A program made the position numbers and the translations under genes. From Acidimicrobiia bacterium (GTDB lineage: Bacteria; Actinomycetota; Acidimicrobiia; Acidimicrobiales; CATQHL01), in contig VXNF01000058.1 of NCBI GenBank assembly GCA_009840735.1, forward strand, positions 53,774 through 117,773: DNA of 64,000 nt, written 5' to 3'. The stretch's first letter is position 1. The number at the start of each line of letters is the position of its first letter. Positions 32,002 through 40,071 of the stretch are shown here, one piece after another. Below the pieces are notes generated by a model, which ran no database searches, had not been told where the DNA came from, and was given only the letters and a program-made list of their open reading frames with translations.

Positions 32002-32718
32002 GTGGGTTCGGCTGTGACCTCCAACGTCGTTGTCCGTCACGTCGACCGCGCCCCCCGAGAGGTGCTGGCAGGCTTCAGGGAGGTGGACACCTCGACGGCC
32101 CATGAGGCCATCGGGCGTTTCGGCTTCCTGGGGGCGCACATCCGGCCCGTCCAGCAGGGCGCCCGGATCGCCGGCTCGGCTGTCACCGTGCTGGTCCACC
32201 CCGGCGACAACATCATGATCCACGCCGCCATCGCGCTCCTCGAGCCGGGCGACGTGCTGGTTGTCGCCAGCACCGCGCCGTCCGCCAACGCCCTCTTCGG
32301 GGAGCTCATGGCGACCTCCGCGCAGGCTCGCGGCGGCGTGGGACTCATCACCGATGGGGCGGTGCGCGACGTGGACGCCATCCGCCAACTGGGCTTCCCG
32401 GTTTGGTCGCAACACATCGGCTGCCAGGGCCCCGTCAAGACCACACCCGGTTGGGTGAACATCCCCGTCGTGTTGGGCGAGCAGGCCGTCCATCCAGGCG
32501 ACGTGGTCTGCGCGGACGACACCGGCGTGGTCGTGGTGCCGCGCCGGGGCGCCGCTGAGGCGCTGGCGGCCGCCCGCCGGCGCATGGCGGCCGAGGCGGT
32601 CCTCCGGGAGCGCTTCGCCGCAGGAGAGCTCTCCGTGGACATCGCCGGGCTCGACGCCAAACTGGCCGAGCTCGGCGTCGTTTACGTAGACCGGCTCGAA
32701 GACCTGCCGGCCGGCTAG
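32002..32718 (+). CDS. RraA-superfamily aldolase/decarboxylase (LigK/GalC-like)
   Basis: A 238-aa protein resembling 4-carboxy-4-hydroxy-2-oxoadipate aldolase/oxaloacetate decarboxylase. LITDGAVRDVDAI is the metal and pyruvate site shared with RraA, and DDTGVVVVPRR ends the core fold. The C-terminal extension with AGELSVDIAGLDAKLAELGV fits the aldolase branch rather than RraA proper. It starts directly after the hydrolase stop. In aromatic degradation LigK makes pyruvate plus oxaloacetate; here it could also simply decarboxylate oxaloacetate. Confidence 0.75.
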   Translation: MGSAVTSNVVVRHVDRAPREVLAGFREVDTSTAHEAIGRFGFLGAHIRPVQQGARIAGSAVTVLVHPGDNIMIHAAIALLEPGDVLVVASTAPSANALFGELMATSAQARGGVGLITDGAVRDVDAIRQLGFPVWSQHIGCQGPVKTTPGWVNIPVVLGEQAVHPGDVVCADDTGVVVVPRRGAAEALAAARRRMAAEAVLRERFAAGELSVDIAGLDAKLAELGVVYVDRLEDLPAG

Positions 32719-32794
32719 CCGCACGATGCCCGCGCAGAGCCTTGCCTCGCCGCCGGTGGCCAACCTCTCCGACGTGGCAGCCGGCGGTGCCATC

Positions 32795-32800
32795 TAGCGT
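32795..32800 (+). promoter_or_regulatory. -10 box of a probable leaderless bioB promoter
   Basis: TAGCGT is followed by seven bases and the bioB ATG. This matches the leaderless pattern seen at other operon heads and marks the start of the biotin operon. No BirA-like or other operator dyad is obvious next to it. Confidence 0.45.
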
Positions 32801-32807
32801 GGAGCCA

Positions 32808-33836
32808 ATGGAGGCCCGAGCAACGTCCGCAGTGTCCGCCGCCCGCCGGACGCTGCGCGACGCCGAGGTGGCGCTGATCGACGAGCGGCGGCTGCTGTCG
32901 GCTGCGGAGTTGACGGAGCTCGCCTGCCTCGACGACGAGCAGGTGCCGGCGCTGACTGCGCTGGCCCATGCGGTGCGCCTGGAGTGGTGCGGGCCCACCG
33001 TGGAAGTAGAAGGCATCCTGTCGGTCAAGACCGGCGGCTGCCCCGAGGACTGCTACTTCTGCTCGCAGTCGGCGCAGGCACACGAGACGCTGCCCGCCGC
33101 GCCGTTCCTCGAGGTGGACGAGGTGCTGTCAGCGGCCCGGGCGACAGCCGCCACGGGCGCCAGTGAGTTCTGCATGGTCCTGGCGATCCGGGGCCCCGAC
33201 GAACGGACGCTGCAGCGGCTCATCTCCCTCGTGCCGCTCATCGAGGCCGAGACCGGGCTGAACGTGGCCGTCAGCGCCGGGATACTCACCACCGAACAGG
33301 CGCGCCGGCTGGCCGACGGCGGGGTTCACCGCTACAACCACAACCTGGAGACCGCCCGCAGCTTCTTCGGCCAGATCGTGACCACTCACACCTGGGAGGA
33401 ACGCTACGAGACCTGCCTGCTGGTGCGGCGCTGCGGCATGGAACTCTGTTGCGGCGCGCTCCTAGGGATGGGGGAGAGCCTTGACCAGCGGGTCGAGTTG
33501 CTGGGCCAGCTGCAGGCGCTGGATCCGACCGAGGTGCCGGTCAATTTCTTGAATCCCCGCCCCGGCACGCCGTTGCAGATCCGCCGGCCGCTGCGGCCCC
33601 TGGAGGCGCTTCGCTGGATCGCCCTGTTCCGCCTGGCGCTGCCGGGGGTGATCCTGCGCTACGCCGGCGGCCGGGAGATCACCTTGGGCGAGTTCCAGGC
33701 CATGGGCATGACGGCCGGGATCAACGCCCTGATCGTGGGCAACTACCTCACCACGCTGGGGCGCAGCCCCGAGGAAGACCTCCAGATGCTGGAGGATCTC
33801 CGGATGCCCATCGGTGCCCTCGGCGGTGTGATCTGA
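32808..33836 (+). CDS. bioB: biotin synthase
   Basis: Radical SAM enzyme inserting sulfur into dethiobiotin; 342 aa. The 4Fe-4S motif is CPEDCYFCSQS (C-x3-C-x2-C, near residue 79). NHNLETARSFF and NFLNPRPGTPL are typical BioB. The ATG at 32808 is preferred over an upstream in-frame ATG at 32742 because of the TAGCGT box between them. A BsaP-like gene follows by five bases, which is notable because actinobacterial BioB enzymes depend on such a partner. Confidence 0.94.
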   Translation: MEARATSAVSAARRTLRDAEVALIDERRLLSAAELTELACLDDEQVPALTALAHAVRLEWCGPTVEVEGILSVKTGGCPEDCYFCSQSAQAHETLPAAPFLEVDEVLSAARATAATGASEFCMVLAIRGPDERTLQRLISLVPLIEAETGLNVAVSAGILTTEQARRLADGGVHRYNHNLETARSFFGQIVTTHTWEERYETCLLVRRCGMELCCGALLGMGESLDQRVELLGQLQALDPTEVPVNFLNPRPGTPLQIRRPLRPLEALRWIALFRLALPGVILRYAGGREITLGEFQAMGMTAGINALIVGNYLTTLGRSPEEDLQMLEDLRMPIGALGGVI

Positions 33837-33841
33837 GCGAC

Positions 33842-34054
33842 ATGGGCGGGGCGTTCTGCCCGTGGTGCGGCACCCAGGAACGCTGCGGCTGCCGCCGGCC
33901 TGCCTACGAAGCGCCTCGCCACTGCCCGCAGTGCGGCCGACGCCTCCGGGTGACTGTGCATCCGACCGGATTCCACGCCCGCTGCCGTCGCTGCCGGTCG
34001 GTCAGCGGCCCCGCCGAGGCACACGAGGCGCTTCGCCAGCTCGAGGGGGGCTAA
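33842..34054 (+). CDS. bsaP: biotin synthase auxiliary protein-like, Cys-rich
   Basis: A 70-aa protein with cysteine pairs FCPWCG, CGC, CPQCG and CRRCR. The pattern, including a Pro-Arg before the second CxxCGRR and V-x-P-x-G-F-x-A-R-C, resembles the small actinobacterial protein (mycobacterial Rv1590 family, BsaP) proposed to support the auxiliary iron-sulfur cluster of BioB. It sits 5 bases after bioB and its stop overlaps bioA (TAATG), so it is co-translated with the pathway. The assignment rests on the cysteine spacing and position; a generic zinc ribbon is the alternative. Confidence 0.72.
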   Translation: MGGAFCPWCGTQERCGCRRPAYEAPRHCPQCGRRLRVTVHPTGFHARCRRCRSVSGPAEAHEALRQLEGG

Positions 34055-35403
34055 TGACCGGCGACGGGCCGGGCGGCAGCGGGGCACAGCGCCGGCCCGA
34101 CCACGGCGGCGACCAGCAGCGTCGGCACCTCGATCTGATCGAGCGGGATCGCAGACGCCTTTGGCATCCCTACGCGCCGATGCCGGCCGCGCTGGCGGCA
34201 GTGCCGGTGGTCGCCGCCGCCGGCGCCACCCTGACTCTGGCGGACGGGCGGCAGGCGATCGACGGCATGTCGTCGTGGTGGGCGGCCATCTGGGGCCAAC
34301 GGCACCCCGTGCTCGACGAAGCGGTCCGCACCCAGCTCGAGTTGATGGCGCACGTGATGTTCGGCGGAATCACCCACCCCGCCGCGGTGGAGCTAGCCGA
34401 GCTGCTCGTGGACGTCACCCCGGCGGGCCTCGAACACGTCTTCCTGGCGGACTCCGGCTCGGTTGCGGTGGAGGTTGCCATCAAGATGGCGCTGCAGCAC
34501 GCCCGCGGCACCGGCCGCCCCCAGCGCACCCGCTTGCTGACCGTCGCCTCGGGCTACCACGGCGACACGCTGGGGGCCATGTCGGTCTGCGACCCGACAG
34601 CCGGCATGCACAGCATGTTCAGCCACATCCTGCCCGCCCAGTTCTTCGCCCCGCCGCCGGCGCCCCGCTACGGCGAAGCGTTGCAGGCCGAGCACATCGC
34701 CCCCTTAGCCGACCTGCTCGCCGAACACCGCCAAGAGATCGCCGCGGTCATCCTCGAGCCGATCCTGCAAGGCGCCGGCGGGATGCGGTTCTATTCGCCG
34801 GACTATCTGGCGGAGGTCCGCAGGCTCTGCGACCGCCACGGCGTGCCGCTCATCGCCGATGAGATCGCCACCGGCTTCGGGCGGACCGGCAGGATGTTCG
34901 GTTGCGACCACGCCGGCGTGCGTCCCGACATCCTGTGCCTCGGCAAGGCGCTGACTGGGGGCTACCTGTCGATGGCGGCGGTGCTCTGCACCCCCGAGAT
35001 CGCCGCTGGGGTGAGCGCGGCGGAGTCCGGGGCGCTCATGCACGGCCCGACCTTCATGGCCAACCCGCTGGCGGCGGCGGTGGCGACAGCATCGACCCGC
35101 CTGTTGCTGTCGCGCCCCTGGGCCGCTGAGATCGCCGCAATCAGCGAGTCGCTGGAGGCTGGACTGGCGCCGGCCGCGGCGCTGCCGGGCGTGTGCGACG
35201 TGCGGGTTCTGGGCGCTGTCGGGGTGATCGAGGCCACCGAGCCGCTGCCAGTGGCGGCCACCCAGGAGCTGCTCTTGGACCGGGGCGTGTGGCTGCGCCC
35301 CTTCGGGAGGCTGCTGTACACGATGCCCCCCTACATCAGCAGCGCCGAGCAGCTAGACCGCATCACCGCCGCCATGGTGGCCGCCGCCGAGGCGCTGCCA
35401 TGA
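34054..35403 (+). CDS. bioA: adenosylmethionine-8-amino-7-oxononanoate aminotransferase
   Basis: PLP enzyme using SAM as amino donor to make diaminopelargonic acid; 449 aa. RRLWHPYAPM, SSWWAAIWG, SGSVAVEVAIKMALQ, the PLP Asp in IADEIATGFGRTG and the PLP Lys in LCLGKALTGGYL are present. The ATG overlaps the preceding small gene's stop. The N-terminal 25 residues are a disordered Gly/Arg-rich tail. It belongs to the bioB-bsaP-bioA-bioF-bioD operon. Confidence 0.95.
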   Translation: MTGDGPGGSGAQRRPDHGGDQQRRHLDLIERDRRRLWHPYAPMPAALAAVPVVAAAGATLTLADGRQAIDGMSSWWAAIWGQRHPVLDEAVRTQLELMAHVMFGGITHPAAVELAELLVDVTPAGLEHVFLADSGSVAVEVAIKMALQHARGTGRPQRTRLLTVASGYHGDTLGAMSVCDPTAGMHSMFSHILPAQFFAPPPAPRYGEALQAEHIAPLADLLAEHRQEIAAVILEPILQGAGGMRFYSPDYLAEVRRLCDRHGVPLIADEIATGFGRTGRMFGCDHAGVRPDILCLGKALTGGYLSMAAVLCTPEIAAGVSAAESGALMHGPTFMANPLAAAVATASTRLLLSRPWAAEIAAISESLEAGLAPAAALPGVCDVRVLGAVGVIEATEPLPVAATQELLLDRGVWLRPFGRLLYTMPPYISSAEQLDRITAAMVAAAEALP

Positions 35404-35422
35404 GCCCGCAGGGGGCCCACCG

Positions 35423-36571
35423 GTGATCGCGCCGGCTAGGGCCGCAGGCGGCGACTTCGAGGCCTGGGCAGCCCGAGAGGCCGAGGCGATCCGGGCCGCT
35501 GACCGCTGGCGGGAGGTCCGGACCTTCGACGCCCGCGGGCCGGTCGGGACCCTCGGCGGCCGGGAAGTGATCTCCTTCGCCTCCAACGACTACCTCGGTT
35601 TGTCGTTCCACCCCGCCGTGATCGCCGCCGCGAAGGCTGCGCTGGACCGCTGGGGGGCGGGCGCGACCGCTAGCCGGCTCATCGTCGGCTCGCGCCCGGT
35701 CCACGCCGAGCTGGAGGCCGAGCTCTGCGATTGGAAGCAGACCGACCGGGCGCTGGTCTTCTCCACCGGCTACGCCGCCAACCTGGGGGCGCTGTCCTGC
35801 CTCGGCGGCCCCGACTGCCTGATCGTCAGCGACGAGCTGAACCACGCCTCGATCATCGACGGGTGCCGCCTCAGCCGCTCACCGGTCGCCGTCGCCCGCC
35901 ACAACGACGTCGAACACATGGAGGCGCTGCTGGCGGAGTCCGCCGCGCCCCGAAAGCTGGTCGTGGTGGACGCGGTCTTTTCGATGGACGGCGACGAAGC
36001 CCCGCTGGCCGCCCTGGGTCAGAGCTGCGCCCGCCACGGGGCGGGGCTGGTGATCGACGAGGCGCACGCGGTCCTCGGGCCGCCCCTGGGAGACCTGGCG
36101 GGCCTCGAGGGACTCACGTTGTTGCGGGTCGTGACCCTCTCCAAGGCGCTGGGCGCCGTCGGCGGAGCCGTCTGCGGCCCTGCTCCGCCCATCGACCTCC
36201 TCGTGAACCGGGCCCGCCCGTTCATCTTCAGCACAGGACTGGCGCCGCCGGACGCCGCCGCCGCCCTCGCGGCCATCCGCATCGCCCGCGGCCCCGACGG
36301 CGCGGCGCGCGCCGCGCGGCTTGCGGGCCACCTGGATCGTCTGCGGCCCGGCCACCGGACCCCGATCCTGCCGTTCATCGTGGGCAGCGAGCGGCGGGCG
36401 CTGGAGGCGGCCGAGGGGCTGTTAGCCGAGGGGCTGCTTGTGCCGCCGATCCGCCCGCCGACGGTGCCGCCGGGCAGCTCGCGGCTCCGGGTGGCCCTGT
36501 CGGCCGCGCACACCGAGGACATGCTGGATCGGCTGCTGGCAGGCCTGGCGAAGCTCGGACTGCGACGGTGA
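35423..36571 (+). CDS. bioF: 8-amino-7-oxononanoate synthase
   Basis: PLP enzyme condensing pimeloyl-thioester with alanine; 382 aa. FASNDYLGLSFHP, the SRLIVGS stretch, IDEAHAVLG and the PLP Lys in TLSKALGAVGGAV mark the alpha-oxoamine synthase family. The GTG at 35423 is used. A short frame MSPQGAHR starts at the bioA stop (35400) and ends across this GTG, which may hand ribosomes from bioA to bioF. The stop overlaps bioD (GTGA). Confidence 0.93.
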   Translation: MIAPARAAGGDFEAWAAREAEAIRAADRWREVRTFDARGPVGTLGGREVISFASNDYLGLSFHPAVIAAAKAALDRWGAGATASRLIVGSRPVHAELEAELCDWKQTDRALVFSTGYAANLGALSCLGGPDCLIVSDELNHASIIDGCRLSRSPVAVARHNDVEHMEALLAESAAPRKLVVVDAVFSMDGDEAPLAALGQSCARHGAGLVIDEAHAVLGPPLGDLAGLEGLTLLRVVTLSKALGAVGGAVCGPAPPIDLLVNRARPFIFSTGLAPPDAAAALAAIRIARGPDGAARAARLAGHLDRLRPGHRTPILPFIVGSERRALEAAEGLLAEGLLVPPIRPPTVPPGSSRLRVALSAAHTEDMLDRLLAGLAKLGLRR

Positions 36572-37230
36572 CTCGGCCGGGTCGGCTGATCGTGGTCGCC
36601 GGAGTGGCCACCGAGATCGGCAAGACGTGGGTCACAGCCCGGGTGATCGAGGAGCTTCGGGGACGCGGCTTGTCGGTCTGTGCCCGCAAACCCGTGCAGT
36701 CCTACGGCCCTGAGGAGCTAGGCGCCACCGACGCGGAGATTCTGGCGGCCGCCAGCGGCGAGGCGCCGTCGGCGGTCTGCCCGGAGCACCGCTGGTACCC
36801 GTTGCCGCTGGCGCCGCCGCTGGCGGCATCGGCCACCGGTCGGGCGTCCCCGCGGCTGGCGGAGTTGCTCGCCGAGCTCCACTGGCCGTCGCCGGCGGCG
36901 GACTTCGGCTTCGTCGAGACGGTGGGCGGCGCCCGGTCGCCTCTGGCCGAGGACGCCGATTGCGTCGACCTACTCACTGCCCTGGCGGCCGACGGGGTCG
37001 TGCTCGTGGCTGGTGCCGATCTCGGCGCCATCAACGCGGTGCGCCTAGCTGCCGACGCCCTGGCGGGCCCGCCGCTGGTGGTGTTCTGCAACCGCTACCG
37101 ATCCGCTGACGATGTACATCGCGGCAACATCGCCTGGCTCGCCGAGCGCGACGGGCTCGCCGTGGAGACTGCCGTCGAGGGATTGGCGGACCGCCTGGCG
37201 CAGCTGCCTGAAGGCGACAACGGAAGCTAA
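36568..37230 (+). CDS. bioD: dethiobiotin synthetase
   Basis: Closes the ureido ring with CO2 and ATP; 220 aa. The P-loop GVATEIGKTWVTARV (residues about 10-24), the KPVQSYG substrate loop and the FVETVGGARSPLAED stretch are typical of BioD. The GTG at 36568 overlaps the bioF stop. It closes the biotin operon; the following 60 bases are unusually AT-rich and lead to the comF promoter. Confidence 0.92.
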   Translation: MTRPGRLIVVAGVATEIGKTWVTARVIEELRGRGLSVCARKPVQSYGPEELGATDAEILAAASGEAPSAVCPEHRWYPLPLAPPLAASATGRASPRLAELLAELHWPSPAADFGFVETVGGARSPLAEDADCVDLLTALAADGVVLVAGADLGAINAVRLAADALAGPPLVVFCNRYRSADDVHRGNIAWLAERDGLAVETAVEGLADRLAQLPEGDNGS

Positions 37231-37280
37231 AGCAAAAGCTATTCACAGTATGAGAACATAATAACAAGTCGCTGATTCGG

Positions 37281-37286
37281 TATCGT
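37281..37286 (+). promoter_or_regulatory. -10 box of a probable leaderless comF promoter
   Basis: TATCGT stands seven bases before the comF ATG in a locally AT-rich stretch (37231-37280), with no Shine-Dalgarno. It is the clearest local contrast in composition among the leaderless-type starts. Confidence 0.45.
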
Positions 37287-37293
37287 TGGCGGG

Positions 37294-37884
37294 ATGCTGA
37301 TCCCAATCCGCTGCGCGTCGTGCGGCAGCGACGGTGCGCTGCTGTGCGACGCCTGCCGAAGGCGCCTGGTTCCGGCGCCGCCGCTGCCTGCGCCGCCGGG
37401 CACCGACGGGGCGCGCGCCCTGTTCGTCTACGACGAGATCGGCGCCAGCGTGGTCGGTGCCCTGAAGTTCGCCAACGCGCACCGGCTGGTGCGTTGGCTG
37501 GGCCCCGAACTGGCCGCCCTCGCCCCGAGCTGTCCCGACATGGTGACCTGGGCCCCGGCCACTCCGGCGAACCGCCGCCGACGGGGCTACGACCAGGGGG
37601 AGCTGCTCGCCCGGCAGGTGGCGGCACGCCTCGGCGTCAATGCCCGACGATTGTTGGGGCGCGGCAGGGACACCCCGCAGACCGAGCGAGGGCGGTCAGG
37701 GCGGGCCGCCGGGCCGCGCCTCCTCTGCCGTCGGGCCGCGCCGTCGCGGGTGCTCGTGGTGGACGACGTGCTGACCACCGGCGCCACCGCCGCGGCCGCA
37801 GCTCGCCTCCTGCGGCGCAACGGCGCCGAATCCGTCGAGATCCTGGCCGTCGCCTGGACGCCCCCGCCCGGTTTCGAGGACTGA
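37294..37884 (+). CDS. comF: ComF family phosphoribosyltransferase-like protein
   Basis: A 196-aa protein with an N-terminal zinc-ribbon-like pair (CASCG...CDAC) and a type I phosphoribosyltransferase fold with VLVVDDVLTTGATAAAA as the PRPP loop. RRRRGYDQGELLARQVA is the ComF family signature. In competent bacteria ComF helps import transformed single-stranded DNA. yifB and dprA, the other transformation-linked genes, lie within 4 kb. Enzymatic activity of ComF proteins is not established. Confidence 0.88.
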   Translation: MLIPIRCASCGSDGALLCDACRRRLVPAPPLPAPPGTDGARALFVYDEIGASVVGALKFANAHRLVRWLGPELAALAPSCPDMVTWAPATPANRRRRGYDQGELLARQVAARLGVNARRLLGRGRDTPQTERGRSGRAAGPRLLCRRAAPSRVLVVDDVLTTGATAAAAARLLRRNGAESVEILAVAWTPPPGFED

Positions 37885-37944
37885 GGAGGCACCCCGACGC
37901 CGCGTCGCGGCGGTGTCGCCGAACGGCCACGATTCAGCTGGTTG

Positions 37945-38157
37945 TCAGCTGGTGGGTGCCAAGTCCCCGTGGTCGCCCCAACGCTCCCAGCAGGAGTGGT
38001 GCCAGTGCCGGCGCAGGTCGGGGGCTTCGGTGGGAACCACCACGAGGTGGCCCACAGCGGCCGGGATGGCGCTGTTGCAGCCCCCGCAGACGTAGCCCTT
38101 GGTGGCCTGGTACGGCTGGATGCGCCGCACCTCCAGCATCTCCGGTGGCACCCTCAT
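37945..38157 (-). CDS. small conserved actinobacterial CxxC protein
   Basis: A 70-aa protein with CGGCN, then HLVVVPTEAPDLRRHWHHSCW. The two cysteines, His residues and final Cys look like a single zinc site. I recall similar short proteins in Streptomyces and relatives, of unknown function. The ATG at 38157 overlaps the stop of the 36-codon gene upstream as ATGA, which fixes the start; a longer frame upstream is a shadow. It is convergent with comF. No function is proposed. Confidence 0.65.
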   Translation of the reverse strand: MRVPPEMLEVRRIQPYQATKGYVCGGCNSAIPAAVGHLVVVPTEAPDLRRHWHHSCWERWGDHGDLAPTS

Positions 38158-38264
38158 CCCCACAGCCCCCACACGACCGCCAGGATGCACACGGCGAGGC
38201 CCAGACCGACGAACAGGTAGTCGCTCCGGCGTCGCTGCCATCTCCTCGTCGGGTCGAAGCCCAT
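38154..38264 (-). CDS. 36-aa single-span membrane protein
   Basis: A very short gene: ATG at 38264 with GAGGAG upstream. It encodes MGFDPTRRWQRRRSDYLF, then a 17-residue hydrophobic helix ending in WGLWG. The positive N-terminus predicts an N-in, C-out span. The stop overlaps the next gene's ATG (ATGA), which makes chance unlikely. The pair forms a two-gene minus-strand operon between comF and yifB. I know of no function. Confidence 0.65.
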   Translation of the reverse strand: MGFDPTRRWQRRRSDYLFVGLGLAVCILAVVWGLWG

Positions 38265-38541
38265 CCCGCTCCTCGCCTCGCCGGGGGACCAGCGAGCAGG
38301 TTAGGGACTCCGCCCGCCGGAGGCGACAGCCGCTGCGCGGCGACGGCCGGCACGCAGGCACCTCGCCCGCCACGGGTGCCCCCTAGCCGCAACCTCAAGC
38401 CTCATGTTGTGCAATTTCAGATTATTGATGATATAACGAGATCACTCGGAGTGCAGTCATTGCTACTCCCTCTTGCATCGACGGATTGGCGCGCCGACGT
38501 GGCCGCCGAGGGTGAGTCCCGGCACGAGGAGGGAGGCAGCA
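38265..38541 (+). promoter_or_regulatory. yifB upstream region with AT-rich promoter candidate
   Basis: Most of this 277-base gap is GC-rich and unremarkable, but 38397-38470 is strikingly AT-rich. TTGTGC (38407-38412) and TATAAC (38432-38437) are 19 bases apart and could form a promoter, giving a leader of about 100 bases before yifB. The divergent small-gene operon must also start here. No repeat or RNA gene is recognised. Confidence 0.35.
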
Positions 38542-40071
38542 ATGACGGCCAGGATTTCGTCAGCGGTTCTGCAAGGGGTCATCGGGCAGGCCGTGAGCGT
38601 GGAAGTTCATTCCTCCAAGGGGCTGCCCGCGTTCGCCATCGTGGGTCTGCCCGACGCCTCCTGCCGGGAGTCGCGCGACCGGGTCCGCGCCGCGGTCCTG
38701 TCGAGCGGCTTCAAATGGCCCGACGGGCGGGTCACCGTGAATCTGGCACCAGGGGGCCTGCGCAAGGAGGGAGCGGGGTTGGACCTCGCGATCGCCGTGG
38801 CGGTGCTGGTGGCCGAAGAGGTGCTGACCAAGGCGCAGACCGACGGTTTCGCCTTCGTCGCCGAACTGGGCCTCGACGGGTCGCTGCGGCGGGTCCCCGG
38901 CACCCTGAGCCTCGTCGAGGCGGTCCAGGTGCCCCGAGTCGTGGTGGCCGAGGACGCCTACGCCGAGGCCACCCTCGGCGGCGATCTGGAGGTTCAGTGG
39001 GCCCCCAATCTCGCCGAGCTGGTGCGATGCCTCAAGGGTGAGGCTGACTTCGGCCTCCCGCCGACGGCGCCGCCGGCTGCCGATGCGGACGTGGCCGAGG
39101 ATCTGCGGGACGTCCGCGGCCAGCCGTTCGGGCGTCGGGCGCTTGAGATCGCCGCCGCGGGCGGGCATCACCTGCTCATGGTCGGCCCGCCCGGCGCCGG
39201 CAAGACCATGCTCGCCCGACGGCTCCCCGGCCTGCTGCCGCCGTTGGACACCGAGGCGGCCCGAGTCGTCACCCGCATCTACTCCGCCGGCGACTTCGGG
39301 GTGCCGACCAGCGCGCTCATCACTCGGCCCCCGTTCCGCGCCCCGCACCACAGTGCCACGATGGTGGCCCTCGTCGGCGGCGGATCTCGGACGCTGCGGC
39401 CCGGCGAGATCAGCGCCGCCCACGGCGGCGTGCTGTTCCTCGACGAGTTGGGTGAGTTCTCCCCAGTGGTGCTCGACGCTCTGCGCCAGCCGTTGGAGGA
39501 GGGTGTGATCCGGGTCAGCCGGGCAGCCGGCTCGATCAGCTTCCCGGCTGAGTTCGTGTTGGTGGGATCCATGAATCCTTGCCCCTGCGGCAACGCCGGC
39601 GGTCCGGGCCACTGTCGCTGCAGCGACGCGGCGCGCGTCCGCTACGCCCGGCGCCTCTCGGGGCCTCTGCTGGACCGCTTCGACATGCGGCTGTTCGTGC
39701 AGCGCCCTTCGGCCGACGAGCTGTTCCGGGGCGCACCGGGGGAGTCCTCTGCGGCGGTGCGCAAGCGGGTGCTGGCGGCGCGCCGACGGGCGGCGCGCCG
39801 CGGCGTGCGCTACAACAGCATGCTCGGCTCGCGGGCGCTGGAGCGGGAGGCGCCGCTCAGCCTCGAGGCCGCCGCGCTGGCCGAGCGGGCCGTGGCCTCC
39901 GGTGAGCTGAGCGCCAGGGGCCTGCAGCGCATCCGCTGCGTGGGGTTGACGATCGCCGATCTGGGGGGCCGGCGACCACCCTTGCGGGGCGCCGACGTCG
40001 CTCTGGCGCTGCAGCTGCGCAACAACCCCGTGCCTTTGGACCGCTCGTACGCGGGCAGCCATGTCGCCTGA
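38542..40071 (+). CDS. YifB/ComM family Mg-chelatase-like AAA+ ATPase
   Basis: A 509-aa hexameric helicase-type ATPase. The N-terminal Lon-like fold (GLPAFAIVGLPDASCRESRDRV) is followed by AAA+ with Walker A GPPGAGKTML (near residue 215) and Walker B GVLFLDELGEF. The cysteine cluster PCPCGNAGGPGHCRC and a C-terminal Mg-chelatase domain complete it. The ComM branch promotes branch migration during transformation. The ATG at 38542 has GGAGG upstream. It overlaps dprA by 11 bases. Confidence 0.92.
   Translation: MTARISSAVLQGVIGQAVSVEVHSSKGLPAFAIVGLPDASCRESRDRVRAAVLSSGFKWPDGRVTVNLAPGGLRKEGAGLDLAIAVAVLVAEEVLTKAQTDGFAFVAELGLDGSLRRVPGTLSLVEAVQVPRVVVAEDAYAEATLGGDLEVQWAPNLAELVRCLKGEADFGLPPTAPPAADADVAEDLRDVRGQPFGRRALEIAAAGGHHLLMVGPPGAGKTMLARRLPGLLPPLDTEAARVVTRIYSAGDFGVPTSALITRPPFRAPHHSATMVALVGGGSRTLRPGEISAAHGGVLFLDELGEFSPVVLDALRQPLEEGVIRVSRAAGSISFPAEFVLVGSMNPCPCGNAGGPGHCRCSDAARVRYARRLSGPLLDRFDMRLFVQRPSADELFRGAPGESSAAVRKRVLAARRRAARRGVRYNSMLGSRALEREAPLSLEAAALAERAVASGELSARGLQRIRCVGLTIADLGGRRPPLRGADVALALQLRNNPVPLDRSYAGSHVA

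Noticed and set aside
37320..39041. A 573-codon plus-strand frame spanning comF to yifB
   Set aside because: Crosses the comF frame, the intergenic region and yifB in the wrong phase; translation is Arg/Gly-rich.
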